A DNA stretch of 64,000 nucleotides from Paguma larvata (taxonomy: Eukaryota; Chordata; Mammalia; Carnivora; Viverridae). Location: the NCBI GenBank assembly GCA_030068075.1, contig CM057826.1:72823312-72887311 (forward strand). The letters run 5' to 3'. Shown here piece after piece: positions 34,585-43,929 of the stretch (the stretch's first letter is position 1; every line of letters begins with the position of its first letter). The notes under the pieces were generated by a model, which was given only the letters and a program-made list of their open reading frames with translations, had not been told where the DNA came from and did no database searches. The position numbers were made by a program, and so were the translations under genes.

Positions 34585-35933
34585 ATTTTGAAGGAAGAAC
34601 AGGGATTAATAAGGTCAAAAAATTAAAATTAAAAAATTAAAAACAACACACACACATACACAGAAAACCAAATAAATGATGTTAGATCCTAGGTGTGTTT
34701 TGGTCTGGTTATTGAAAGGAGCTTGACTGATTGGAGAAAAAAGGGGGAAAAAAGAAAAAAAAAAAGAAAAACAAAAAAAAGAAAAAATAGAAAACGTTTA
34801 AAAATTTGAAAAAAATGAATATAATTAGACATAATAAATTGAAATGATGGAAGCAAAATAGAATTTGAAAATTTTACCAAAAATGTAAAAAATTTAGTAG
34901 GAAAGAATAAAAATATTTGTAATAAAAACTGAAAATAAAAATAATTTTTTTCTCTTTCTGTATTCAAATAAAAGAAAAAAACAAAAAAGAAAAAAAAGTA
35001 AATTGAATAGATGGGCCAGTGAACAGACTGAAATACGATTGAAATTACATCATTTTCTTCTACAAGTCAAACTATGAAGTACTTTAGAGTCCGTAAACTA
35101 AGCAGGTGAGGAGATTTGTGGTGATCCCAGTTCGGTGGTGCTTAGTGTAATGGCTCTGTCCTCCAGTAGATGGCGCTGCTTAGCTTACTGGCGTGGATTG
35201 TGTGGCGTCTGTAGGTGGGTATGAGCGTGCGAAGGCGGGGTGAAAATGGCGTCCCCAGCTACAGTCTCTAGCACACTCCGCTTTTACACTGTCTGACCGA
35301 GCCGTCAGGTTGCCAGGCAGCACCTGCCTCCTGAGTTTTATCTCAGATGTGGGTGTGGTTCCCGACTCCTCTCTTCTAAATGACTGTGGTTTTGACCCGC
35401 TCAGATGCTCTGGGGGCGGGTCTGAAAGAGCAATGACCCTGTGGTGCTGGTCGCAACCAAGAATGGACCTTGCTGTTTGCTCCTGAGGATTCACCGTTCC
35501 CACCAGAGCACTGCCAGGTATAGAGCTGTGGAGTTGTAGACTCTGCACTACCCTTGTTTATAGAGTATTAATGGAACTTAAGCCCTCTCCTTTCTCCCTC
35601 TTTGGTTCAGTCCCTGCGACGGTTTCCACTTTTCCACTTTATCTCCAGCTGCTTTTATGGGAGGGTGTTTTTCCCATACTCTCCGCGCGCCTCCCCCCAT
35701 CTCTGTACTCTCTCCACAAGTAAAAAGAGTTCTCTGCCCTCTGTGGCTTCTCTCTCCCCCAGTTCACCTCTCCGTGCCATGTCCCTGCTGAGTTCTGTGG
35801 TTCAGATTGTGCAGATTGTTGTGTTAATCCTCAAAGCAGTTTTCTAAGTGTGCAGGCTGGTTTAGTGTCGATCTGGCTGCCTTTCAGCAGAAAAAACCTT
35901 CCATGCTGTTCTGCCGTCTTGGCTTCTCCTCGT
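34585..35933 (-). promoter_or_regulatory. L1 5'UTR (internal promoter region)
   Basis: This covers the expected place of the L1 RNA polymerase II promoter on the minus strand. The inner half (34,735-35,000) is A-rich low-complexity sequence. The outer half (about 35,120-35,930) is GC-richer with CpGs, unlike the surrounding AT-rich DNA. At the extreme 5' end the position that is AAGATGGC in human L1 reads AAGACGGC here, so a YY1-type core would be altered. AAAATGGCG (35243-35251) is another YY1-like site. Promoter activity is inferred from position only. Confidence 0.7.
35163..35176 (+). promoter_or_regulatory. CTCF-core-like motif in L1 5'UTR
   Basis: CCAGTAGATGGCGC fits the CTCF core CCASYAGRKGGCRS at all 14 positions. 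Occupancy cannot be judged from sequence. Confidence 0.5.
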
Positions 35934-36450
35934 CTTATTTTAGGGTTAAGCAATCCTTTTCAAAACTTCATTTACAGCCTCAGAAATCTTTGTAGCTGTG
36001 AATTCCTTGTGGAAATTAGTGTGTGTCACACAATGGGGCATGCGGGGGGAGCCTACCCAACACTCCTCTTTCTTCATGAGGCTATTTTGTGTGTATTATA
36101 GTACCCAAGGACTCTGCTACACAATTTAAAAAGCAGTATCTTATAACGTTAAAATTTTAAAATATCAGTTTTGATGATGGTGATTCAATCTTGTAACACC
36201 AGTAAAGATTTTGTTTACTTAAATTTAACAGATGTTATTGATTGCTTACTATGTTTTAGTCGTGTTGCTGTGGGCATGAGTATTCTTCTTTAGTTTTGCC
36301 ATATTTTTACAAAAGTGTTACATTTTATGGAATTTTCATGCTATAAAAGCTTTTAATTACACTTCTTGGTTTACTCCCTGAGAACAGTTAGTTGTTTCAT
36401 CTGTTATTTTACTTGTAATTTTTGTGTGGGCTTGTAAATGAGATGACCCT

Positions 36451-36821
36451 CGTCTTAGCTCAGGCTATGTAACAAGTTACCAAACACTAAGTGGCTTAAG
36501 CAACAAATTTTTATTTCTCACAGTTGTGGAAGCTTGAAGTCTGAGATCATGGGGCCAGCATAGTTGGGTTCGTGGTGAGTGCCCTCTTCCTGGTTTACAG
36601 CTGGTTCTTTTAATTGCTGTGTCCTCAGGTGGTAGAGAACTAGCTAGCTCTCCGGCCTCTTCTTTATGAGAGCCCTGATCTCTTCATAAAGGTTCCACCC
36701 TCATGACCTAATTACCTCTCAAAGGTCCTGCCTCCAAATAAATGCCATTTATTTATCACTTTGAGATTAGGGTTTTAATATATGTGTTGTGGCAGGACAC
36801 AAACATTCAGACCATTGCGAT
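36451..36821 (-). mobile_element. MLT1-type LTR (ERVL-MaLR)
   Basis: Reverse-complement MLT1 text: TAACAAGTTACCAAACACTA, AATTTTTATTTCTCACAGTT, GTGGAAGCTTGAAGTCTGAG, CTGTGTCCTCAGG, ACCCTCATGACCTAATTACC and CTGCCTCCAAATAAATGCCA. A solitary, old LTR with no internal retroviral sequence next to it. Confidence 0.85.
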
Positions 36822-37295
36822 AGTATTTTGTGTACCTTGAATAAATTGAATGACTAACTGGATGCAGGCAGGAGGGGAAGAAAAGGTATACAGAACATCG
36901 ACGTGTGCAACAATTCCCCAAATTTACCGACATATGGAAACATAATCTCTTCTGTGGCCTGTTCCTCAATGGTGTGAACTCTGGTGTAAGAAGATTAAGA
37001 GTTCAGGTCTCAGCTGTAAAATGGACTTTGAGTCCCTAATCTCACTTTCTCCTGGTCTTCACAACTCAGTAGGCATGCCCATCTACCCATTGCTCAGGCC
37101 CTATTTTCCAGCAGCATCATTAATTACTGTTCCTTGTGCTTCCACCTCCATGTGCCATTCTTCTGACTCTGAGTCCAAAGTATATCTTCATTGCCCATCT
37201 TCTTTTCTGCCACTGTCACCCAAGGCTTGAGCACATTTCTCTGAGTGTCTTTTTTGATTTTGCATTTGCACCCTTGCTCTTGTACTATCTGTTTT
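36822..37295. other. No recognised feature
   Basis: No gene or confident repeat. Open frames here are short and without recognised motifs. Confidence 0.45.
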
Positions 37296-37307
37296 CTATA
37301 ATGCAGT

Positions 37308-37524
37308 AATTTTTATTTATTTGTTTGTTTATTTATTTATGTATTTATTTATATTTTCTGTTGAAAGAGAGAGAGAGAGCTTGCATATGAGCAGGGGAGG
37401 GGCAGAGATAGAGGGAGAGAGAATCCAAAGCCCAACCTGGGGCTCAAAGTCACAAAATGTGAGATCTTGACATAAGTTGAAATCAAAAGTTGGATGCTTA
37501 ACAGATTGAGACACCCAGGTGCCA
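37308..37524 (-). mobile_element. Felid SINE, antisense
   Basis: Long TTTA-rich reversed tail, a GA block, AATCCAAAGCCCAACCTGGG (part of the body deleted), and reversed head GAGACACCCAGGTGCC. Perfect flanking duplication CTATAATGCAGT at 37296-37307 and 37525-37536. Confidence 0.95.
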
Positions 37525-37654
37525 CTATAATGCAGTGTTTTTTAAAAATCATGAGTCACAACCACTCTGTAGCATCCCTCAACTTTTACACTTCACGTGA
37601 AATCTGAGCCTTTCATCAATGACTGGTCTGTCTGTTGCTCTGTCCCCTTGCCCA

Positions 37655-38640
37655 TTCCTTCCTTCCCTAGCCCACTCCAGCCAAACTGGTCTTTCTTCCC
37701 TCCTTCAAAGGTACCACAGCAGTCCTGCCTCGCAGCCTTTTCACTTGCTCTTTTCTCCCTCAGAAGTGCAATTTCTCTTCATCTCTGCAGGTCTTACTTT
37801 GTCTAGTCAATCACATACCAGTTAAAAGGCTACTTTCTCAAAGTAATCTCACTCTTTGGTCAATTAGGTTAATTGCATATTTTGATTCTTTGTATAGTAC
37901 TTGTACCATGACTTTGTTCAATTAACCTTGTTAAGTAGTGTCCCAGGATGCCAGAGGGGGAGGACACCTTTCAACAAAAGACCACAAAAGATCTTGAGAT
38001 AGGTTTATTACTCACAAGTCCTGGAGGAAATCACCTCAAGGGGCCATGAAGGGAGGCCAAGGCAAGGTGCAGGTAGAGAAAGGCAGATTCTGGGGCACAT
38101 GTCTTTATTAGGTTTCTGAATGCAGTGTTGTGGGGATCCTGGGATAAGGCCAGATGGGTCAATTCACACCAAAAGCGTAGGGTTTTGATAAGCTCTGTGG
38201 GGGGTCTTATCTAAGAGGTCCACAAGTGGAAGGCCCTGGGAGACAGGGGAGACTTTTTATCACTAGGTCCATTGGGGAAGTCATATTAGAAATTTACATT
38301 TACTTGTGACTATGGGCTATTACCTAGGGCAAGTGCTTGCATAAGGGGGCTAGTGTTGGTTTAAAGGTTCTGCAGGCCAAAATAAATGGATGTTGAGTAT
38401 TGGTAGTTACCATGGAGTAACTTAGCTAAACTCTCTACAACTTGTCTTTGCTGTTATTTCATTTCTTGGCTTGCATATTTGCTATTTATACTGTTTGTCC
38501 TCCCCTACTAAAAAATAAGCTCCATGCAAGAAAGTTATACATCTTAATCATTGCAAAATCTCTGGTCCTCTAAAAAGAGCACATAGTAGTCTCTCAATTA
38601 TTATTTACTATGAAAAGAAAGAAATCTTCAGATATAAAAG
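37655..38640 (+). mobile_element. L2 element split by an LTR-like insertion
   Basis: The left part (37655-37928) has CCCACTCCAGCCAAACTGGT, CTTTTCACTTGCTC and CTCTGCAGGTCTTACTTTGT. The right part (38440-38640) has CTGTTTGTCCTCCCCTACTA and AATAAGCTCCATGCAAGAAA, ending in the CACATAGTAGTCTCTCAATT type of L2 3' end. The order is that of one L2 interrupted by about 510 bp. Confidence 0.65.
37929..38439 (-). mobile_element. Candidate solitary LTR
   Basis: Begins TGTTAAGTAG and ends CTCTCTACA, so it has TG...CA ends as an LTR would. It is 511 bp long, GC-richer than its flanks, and carries an AATAAA signal on the minus strand (reverse of GGTTTATTACTC at about 38001-38013). It sits inside an L2. No clear target duplication was found, and the family is not identified. 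Confidence 0.55.
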
Positions 38641-40454
38641 GCCATCATATTGTACTTATACTTTTAGGGATCTTATTAATATTAGATGATAGCCATATAG
38701 GGTTTAGCAAAACCTGGCAAACGCTAGGAGCTCAGGAAATGTTAGCCTTGTTATTGTGTCAGTATTGCATAGATCAAGAGAGTTAGGACTAGTTATCCCC
38801 CGACTATAACCAATTTCCTCTAGGTTAATTCTTTCTAAAATGGCCTGATGGCTACATAGAATTACCATTTATCATTCTAATGCTCTGAAAAACCACGTTC
38901 TGTACATCATTTACTTCTTTAACAAATATCTTCATCTCAATGGTCCCTCAAATTTCAGTGGAAATTTCATAGTGTTTCGTAAGATTTTAAAGGGCTTGTG
39001 CTCCTATTACTTTATTTGGTCTTATTTCACTACCCCCCAATTCCGTTTCTTGAGTCAATGAAGAAATAGATGGCCTTAAGTTTAAAGTGATTTGCTTTAG
39101 CATCCTTTTTTTCTTCTCAGTGTTTAAAAATTGGTTTTCTAGAACTCTGTTTCTTGAGATCACTGCCCTTGGAATTCCATCAGTCTTGATAGTGGAGCTA
39201 TTTTTTTTTTTAATTTTTGATTGCATTTTGAGTTAGTGGCTCCAGGAGATAGTTGTTGAACACTCCATAATGTATGCCTGCTAATCATTTTACTGAGCTT
39301 TGAGCACAGTTCGTAATGTCTCTAATTTTAAGGATATGGGGTTAGGGGGTGGGTGTGGCCATAATTTACCAAAGAAATATAAAACTGAATCCTTGTTCTT
39401 AAGCTGAAACCAATTACCTGATAAACAAGGTTGATATCCACAAGGAAGTAAACACTATGAGATCAAGGAACATCTCTGCAGAATACTAATATCCTTTGTG
39501 ATAAAGAAGATATGCCATGAAAAACATGCTTAATATAGTGTAGGAAACTGTCACTTAAAAGTATATAAAAACTGTTAATCTGATGTCATTAAGCTTCATA
39601 AGGATCATAACTTAGCGATGTCTATGCAAATATCAAGTGATCAGGAATCTTAGTAAAGTGAGGCAGTGCCGAATTTCCTGCTCATGTTCCTATTAGAAAG
39701 CTTTACTGAAAATGTCTCGTTCTGAATTTGTTGTTCATGTTTGGTTCCCCAAATGCTGGTGAGGTGATGGCTATTGGATCCAGAGCCCAGTCCTTTATGG
39801 CAGATAACTGTATTTTTAAACTACAGAAAGCACATTTTAAATACAAATCTCTCAAACGTGCATTTTGTACATGCACACAAAGCAGATTCTGACCTGTTAT
39901 TGAATTTCTAAAATATGTATTTCATAACTAGAATATTGCATCCTACTAAAAGCTCATTTTTTTTTATTGGAAATTGAGCAGGACTGTGGATTGTTTGAAT
40001 TTGAAATAAAACCACTAGATGGTGCTCTGTATCACAGATATCAGAGAAATGTCTGGCTCTGAAGGAACAAAAATCTTGAACCTAGTGTCACCAAGGCAAC
40101 CAGAGTAGCTTGGTCTAGTTGCTTTTCCTTGTGCTCCTTCACCTCCCCCCTCCCCCATCTACCCCTTCTATCCAAAGAACTGCTTTTCCTTTTTTATACA
40201 CGTGGTTTACATTATGTCTATGGGAGGGTGGGGGAAGAAACCACTGAAGTAACCACTCTGTGCTAGTTACTTTGAGGGTAATACAATGGAAGTTCTGTGC
40301 ATGGTCTAAAGTAGCTTATAAACTCATTTAGGATATAAGTCATAAAGGAAAAAATTATTACAGAACCACGAAATACCCTGTTTAGTACTACCTCTGAGCT
40401 GCTCTTAAGTACGGTTTGACCAAAAAGGGACCTTATCATGAGTTAGAAGAATCT
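38641..40454. other. No gene recognised
   Basis: A possible MIR end (CTGGCAAACGCTAGGAGCTC) lies at about 38713. GGGGTTAGGGGGTGGGTG lies at 39338. CCACTAGATGGTGC (40012-40025) is one base away from the CTCF core. The rest is single-copy-looking. Confidence 0.45.
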
Positions 40455-40560
40455 GGATAGGCCACTAATAAATGGGGACAATTTATTTAATCTCTCTAGT
40501 GTTAATTTTCTCAGATGTTTGGGTTAAACTAAATGATCTCTGTGAATCCATCCACTGTAT
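40455..40560 (+). mobile_element. MIR fragment
   Basis: GGACAATTTATTTAATCTCT, AATTTTCTCAGATGTTTGGG and TTAAACTAAATGATCTCTGT follow the MIR core order. Confidence 0.5.
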
Positions 40561-40989
40561 ATGATAGTTCTCATCTCTAGAATTCTAGAGATTGCATGAA
40601 AGGTTATGTTGGGCCACAGTAGTCAGAAAAGCTGTGTAAGTGAATAGGAAGTTATAATCATATTTGAAAAGGCAAATTCTGAAGAAAAGAATGAAGAGAA
40701 GAATCAGATTGACTACTACCCAGACATGTACAAACCTGAAGTGTGTTTATTTCAGGGGCTCACATAGGGAATTCTCTGTGTACACTTGGAGATTTATGCT
40801 CCCTCCCAAGTACTTGAAAAGGAAGCATGGCCTCAAGGATTACAGTAATAAAAGAGAAACATAAAGTTTTAGATTGACTTCCCATCAAAGTCCTTTAAAA
40901 TTGTGGCGTCTGCTAAACTAAAATGGCAAAAGAATAACTATGGCATATATTCATGTGAAAAAATGGTGTAACTCATTTTTATCAATGTC
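40561..40989. other. No recognised feature
   Basis: Single-copy-looking DNA. The open frame at 40664-40864 has no recognised domain. Confidence 0.45.
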
Positions 40990-41165
40990 GCTTCTGAGGA
41001 CACCTGCATCAGAATCACCTGTGGTGTTTATTAAACCTGTATCTTCTTCATCTATACTCAAGGCCTACTAGATTAGAATCTCTTGATGAGTTTTGAAAAT
41101 TTTCCTTTTTGACAAGGTCCATAGAAGATTCTGAGGGGCAACATAAGTTGAGAACACTTGCTATT
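40990..41165 (+). mobile_element. MER5A-like hAT element
   Basis: CTGCATCAGAATCACCTGTG, TGTTTATTAAACC, TAGATTAGAATCTCTTGATG and the end AAGTTGAGAACACTT. The order fits MER5A, diverged. Confidence 0.7.
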
Positions 41166-41334
41166 ACTTACAAAAGGGCATTAATCATTTGAATATATAA
41201 TGTAAAATGGACAGAAGAAGTGTCTGAAAACAATATTCTGTCTGTTTCTAAAGAGGAGAGAGAGCCTGGAAAAGATTATCCACTGAGACAGTGAGACAAA
41301 GGACTCATGGTTCATTTGTTTCCATTGTTTTAAA

Positions 41335-41547
41335 GTTTATTTATTTATTTTGAGAGAGAGGGAGAATGAGTGGGGACGCGTCCACATGACCAGGGAAGGG
41401 GTAAAGAGAGAGGGAGAGAATCCCAAGCAGGCTCCACAATGTTAATGTAGAGCCTGATAAAGGGCTTTATCTCACAAACCATGAGGTCATGACCTGAGCC
41501 AAAATCAAGAGTCAGATGCTTAACTGACTGAAGCACGCAGGTGCCCC
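41335..41547 (-). mobile_element. Felid SINE, antisense
   Basis: Reversed tail, GA block with an unusual GGGGACGCGTCCACATGACC stretch, GAGGTCATGACCTGAGCC and a reversed head GCACGCAGGTGCCCC. A clear target duplication was not found. Confidence 0.9.
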
Positions 41548-41734
41548 AAAAGTAGCATTTGATTAAATTTCCATCCTCTTGTATGTGGGCCAAATCAATA
41601 TTATGTCCTATGTAGGGTAGGAGTTAATAGATATTTAAATGAATTACTGAAGGAGGAGAAATATATTGGGTAGAATTTATAACAAAAAAGAAGGGAACTT
41701 CATTTGATGCTATTAGAATAGCTCACTTCTTGTT

Positions 41735-41995
41735 TCAACTCAAACGTCACATTTTAAGATACTAACTTGCTTAACCAACCTGTCTTAATTATTACACTTC
41801 ACATTTCTCTCATATATCTGTTACTTTATTATAGTACTTAACACTATGAATTTATTATAGTCTATGTGTTTACTTATTGTCTCTCTGTTACTTTTAGGTT
41901 CCTAGTAGAAAGTCAATTTCTTCTTCTTTTTTTTTCTTAATTATCACTGTATCAACAGAGCCTTTCAGAGTGGCATTAAAATGTTGAGTAAAGGA
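41735..41995 (+). mobile_element. L2 3' end
   Basis: CAACTCAAACGTCACATTTT, TAATTATTACACTTCACATT, TTATAGTACTTAACACTATG, TGTTTACTTATTGTCTCTCT and GGTTCCTAGTAGAAAGTCAA reproduce the order of the L2 3' region. Confidence 0.75.
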
Positions 41996-42194
41996 AAAAA
42001 TAATAAGTATTTTATTGGCTTATAAATAAATCACATAATTTTATTAAAAGAACAAGAAAGACCCATAATATTTGTTTTCTTTCTATTCTTGATGTAAATT
42101 TTTCATTTCTAGGACTTTATTACACAGTTGTTGGGTTGGAAAAGCTTACATGTTACACTGTTAATACCATAATATGTACTTGAGTATATATGTA

Positions 42195-42284
42195 TTTATT
42201 TAAAAAAATTGTTTATGTTTACTTATTTTTGAGAAAGAGCATGAATAGGGAGGGGCAGAGACAGAGGGAGACACAGAATCCAAC
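42195..42284 (-). mobile_element. Felid SINE fragment, antisense, 5'-truncated
   Basis: Only the tail, the GA/GGGGCAGAGACAGAGGGAG block and CACAGAATCCAA remain. The head and promoter part are absent. Confidence 0.8.
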
Positions 42285-42984
42285 AGAAACATGTTTTGTA
42301 CAGCATCCTTTAAGACATTTTGCAGGAAACTTTTAGAGATTGATCTATGAGGAAGTTTTCCTTGTCCTATTTGGAATTTGAATTTCAGTAAGTTGAGTTT
42401 TAAAAGTACAGAGGGCATTAATTCAGAGCTTTCCCTTGACTCGACTCTGAGTTTCCTATCCCACTCACAACAGCACCATGGAGTCACCTGTAATGGGACT
42501 TGCTTTAAAAATACCCAGGAGAGGTTTTTAAATGTTTCTAATTCTATTTAGTTCTGTCATAGTATGATGCTCTTCTTACCAATTTCTATGTAATTAGCTA
42601 TTAAAAACAAAGTGTAATTACTAGACAATGAAAAAAGTAAAATTTATGGAGAAATGTTATCATATAGTAAGGAAGATATAACTGGCCAAATATTTGGAAA
42701 AGTGCAATTTTCTCCTTGACAGTAATTGAAAATATTTGTCTTGAGTGGGTAGATTTATGACTATATCTTTCTTAAATCCTGATGGAATTGGTGGTTGTAA
42801 CCCTTTTTAAACTTGTGCCTCAGGAGTGATAGTTTCCTAAATTGTTTCATGAGTCCAACATTACTTTGATTCCGAAACCTGTCAAAGGTATTTTGAGAAT
42901 ACTGTAGGAAATCCATGAACACAGATCCAAAAATTCTAATAATATTTTAGAATAATTAAATCACACAAGAGATAAAAAAGATTA
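42285..42984. other. No recognised feature
   Basis: AT-rich single-copy-looking sequence. Confidence 0.4.
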
Positions 42985-43718
42985 ATACATGGAGGACAAT
43001 GGGATTTATCTTGGGAAAGCAAGGTTGTAACATTTGAAAAATCAATGTAAATTGCTATGTCAAAATACCAAAGAAGAAAAATCACATGATTAACTCAGTA
43101 GAATTAAAGAAAGCCCTTGACCCCATAAAACATCCATCCTTGACAAAAATTGTGAGCAAATTAGGGATAAAATAAAACCTTTCCATCTTGAACATCTACA
43201 AAAATCCTAGAACCAACATCTCACTTATTAGTAAAAACCTGAATGCTTTCTTCCTAAGATCAGAAAAGAGACAAAGATGTCTGATTGCACTATTTATTTT
43301 AAACAATATACTAAAGTTTTTGTCCAATCAATAAAGCAAAGGAAAAAATGGGAATCAATTTTGCAAAGCAAGACGCAAAGTTGTGTTTTTCTGCTTTTTT
43401 CTCCTATACATTCATCTATATATAAAAACAATAAAAAAAAAACCTAAACTAAAACTGTTCAATAAGTTTCTTAGTAAGTTTTCAATATCAATATACAAAA
43501 ATCAAATACATTTCTGTGTGGTAGCAAGGAATAATGGGAAAATGAAGCAAAAAACAACATTTAAAATAGCATCAGAAAATAAAAAAGAAGTAAATCTACA
43601 AAAACAAAAATAAAACAAAACAACTGTATCCTGAATTGTATAAAGAATTGCTGAAAGGATTAAGTATCTTCACTGATGGAATGATATACCATTTTCATAG
43701 GTCAGAAGACTTCCACCG
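42985..43718 (+). mobile_element. Old L1 ORF2 fragment, sense
   Basis: GGGATTTATCTTGGGAAAGC, ATCACATGATTAACTCAG, AGAAAGCCCTTGACCCCATA, AATGCTTTCTTCCTAAGATC, then GAATTGCTGAAAGG and a TTCATAGGTCAGAAGACTTC end. This is reverse-transcriptase to post-RT ORF2 text with many frame breaks. Confidence 0.85.
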
Positions 43719-43929
43719 GATCCCTGGAGGGCTAGTATACAGTAATGTGACTACAGTTAACCATACCGTACTGTGAACTTCAGCTTTAAATAAGCCTTTA
43801 TTTTAGAACAGATTTAGAATGATGATAAAAATTGAGAAGATAATACCAACTTATATCCTACACTCAGATATCCTTCTCGTTAGCATGTTATTAATATATG
43901 TGTCAGACCTAATGAACCAGTACTGATAA

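Larger units (their letters stand above)
33225..34585 (-). pseudogene. L1 ORF1 remnant, interrupted by two SINEs
   Basis: The position between 5'UTR and ORF2, together with reversed text typical of carnivore L1 ORF1 (CTGCCACTCCTTTCTGGCCT, GTGAATTTGACTATGGTATA, TTCTGATGTTGTTCTTTTTA, TATCTCCACAGAAAGGTATT), identifies this as ORF1, the RNA-binding trimeric chaperone. The C-terminal part is split by the SINE pair at 33332-33776. An early stop is visible shortly after the start region (about 34490-34500), so the frame is dead. Exact ends are approximate. Confidence 0.8.
30536..35933 (-). mobile_element. Carnivore L1 retrotransposon with both ends, internally deleted
   Basis: Read on the minus strand this is one LINE-1. 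It runs from 5'UTR (34585-35933) through ORF1 (about 33225-34585) and ORF2 (31041-33162) to 3'UTR (30536-31040). The outer 5' end reads GAGGAGAAGCCAAGACGGCA, the same kind of start as other mammalian full-length L1s. The 3' side begins with a T-rich stretch (reversed poly-A). Candidate target duplication: CTTGTTTTAG (30526-30535) against CTTATTTTAG (35934-35943). About 660 bp are later SINEs. Relative to a complete L1, a large part of ORF2 is missing at about 31489, where C-terminal text jumps straight into the reverse-transcriptase start. Stops and shifts in both ORFs make it non-autonomous. Confidence 0.93.

Noticed and set aside
35180..35548. Minus-strand 122-codon open frame in GC-rich sequence with CpGs
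   Set aside because: It lies within the L1 5'UTR, upstream of ORF1. The openness reflects local base composition, and it has no known domain.
35868..35882. GTCGATCTGGCTGC, resembling the 5' part of 7SK RNA
   Set aside because: Only about 13 bases match, neighbouring sequence does not follow 7SK, and the site is inside the L1 5'UTR.
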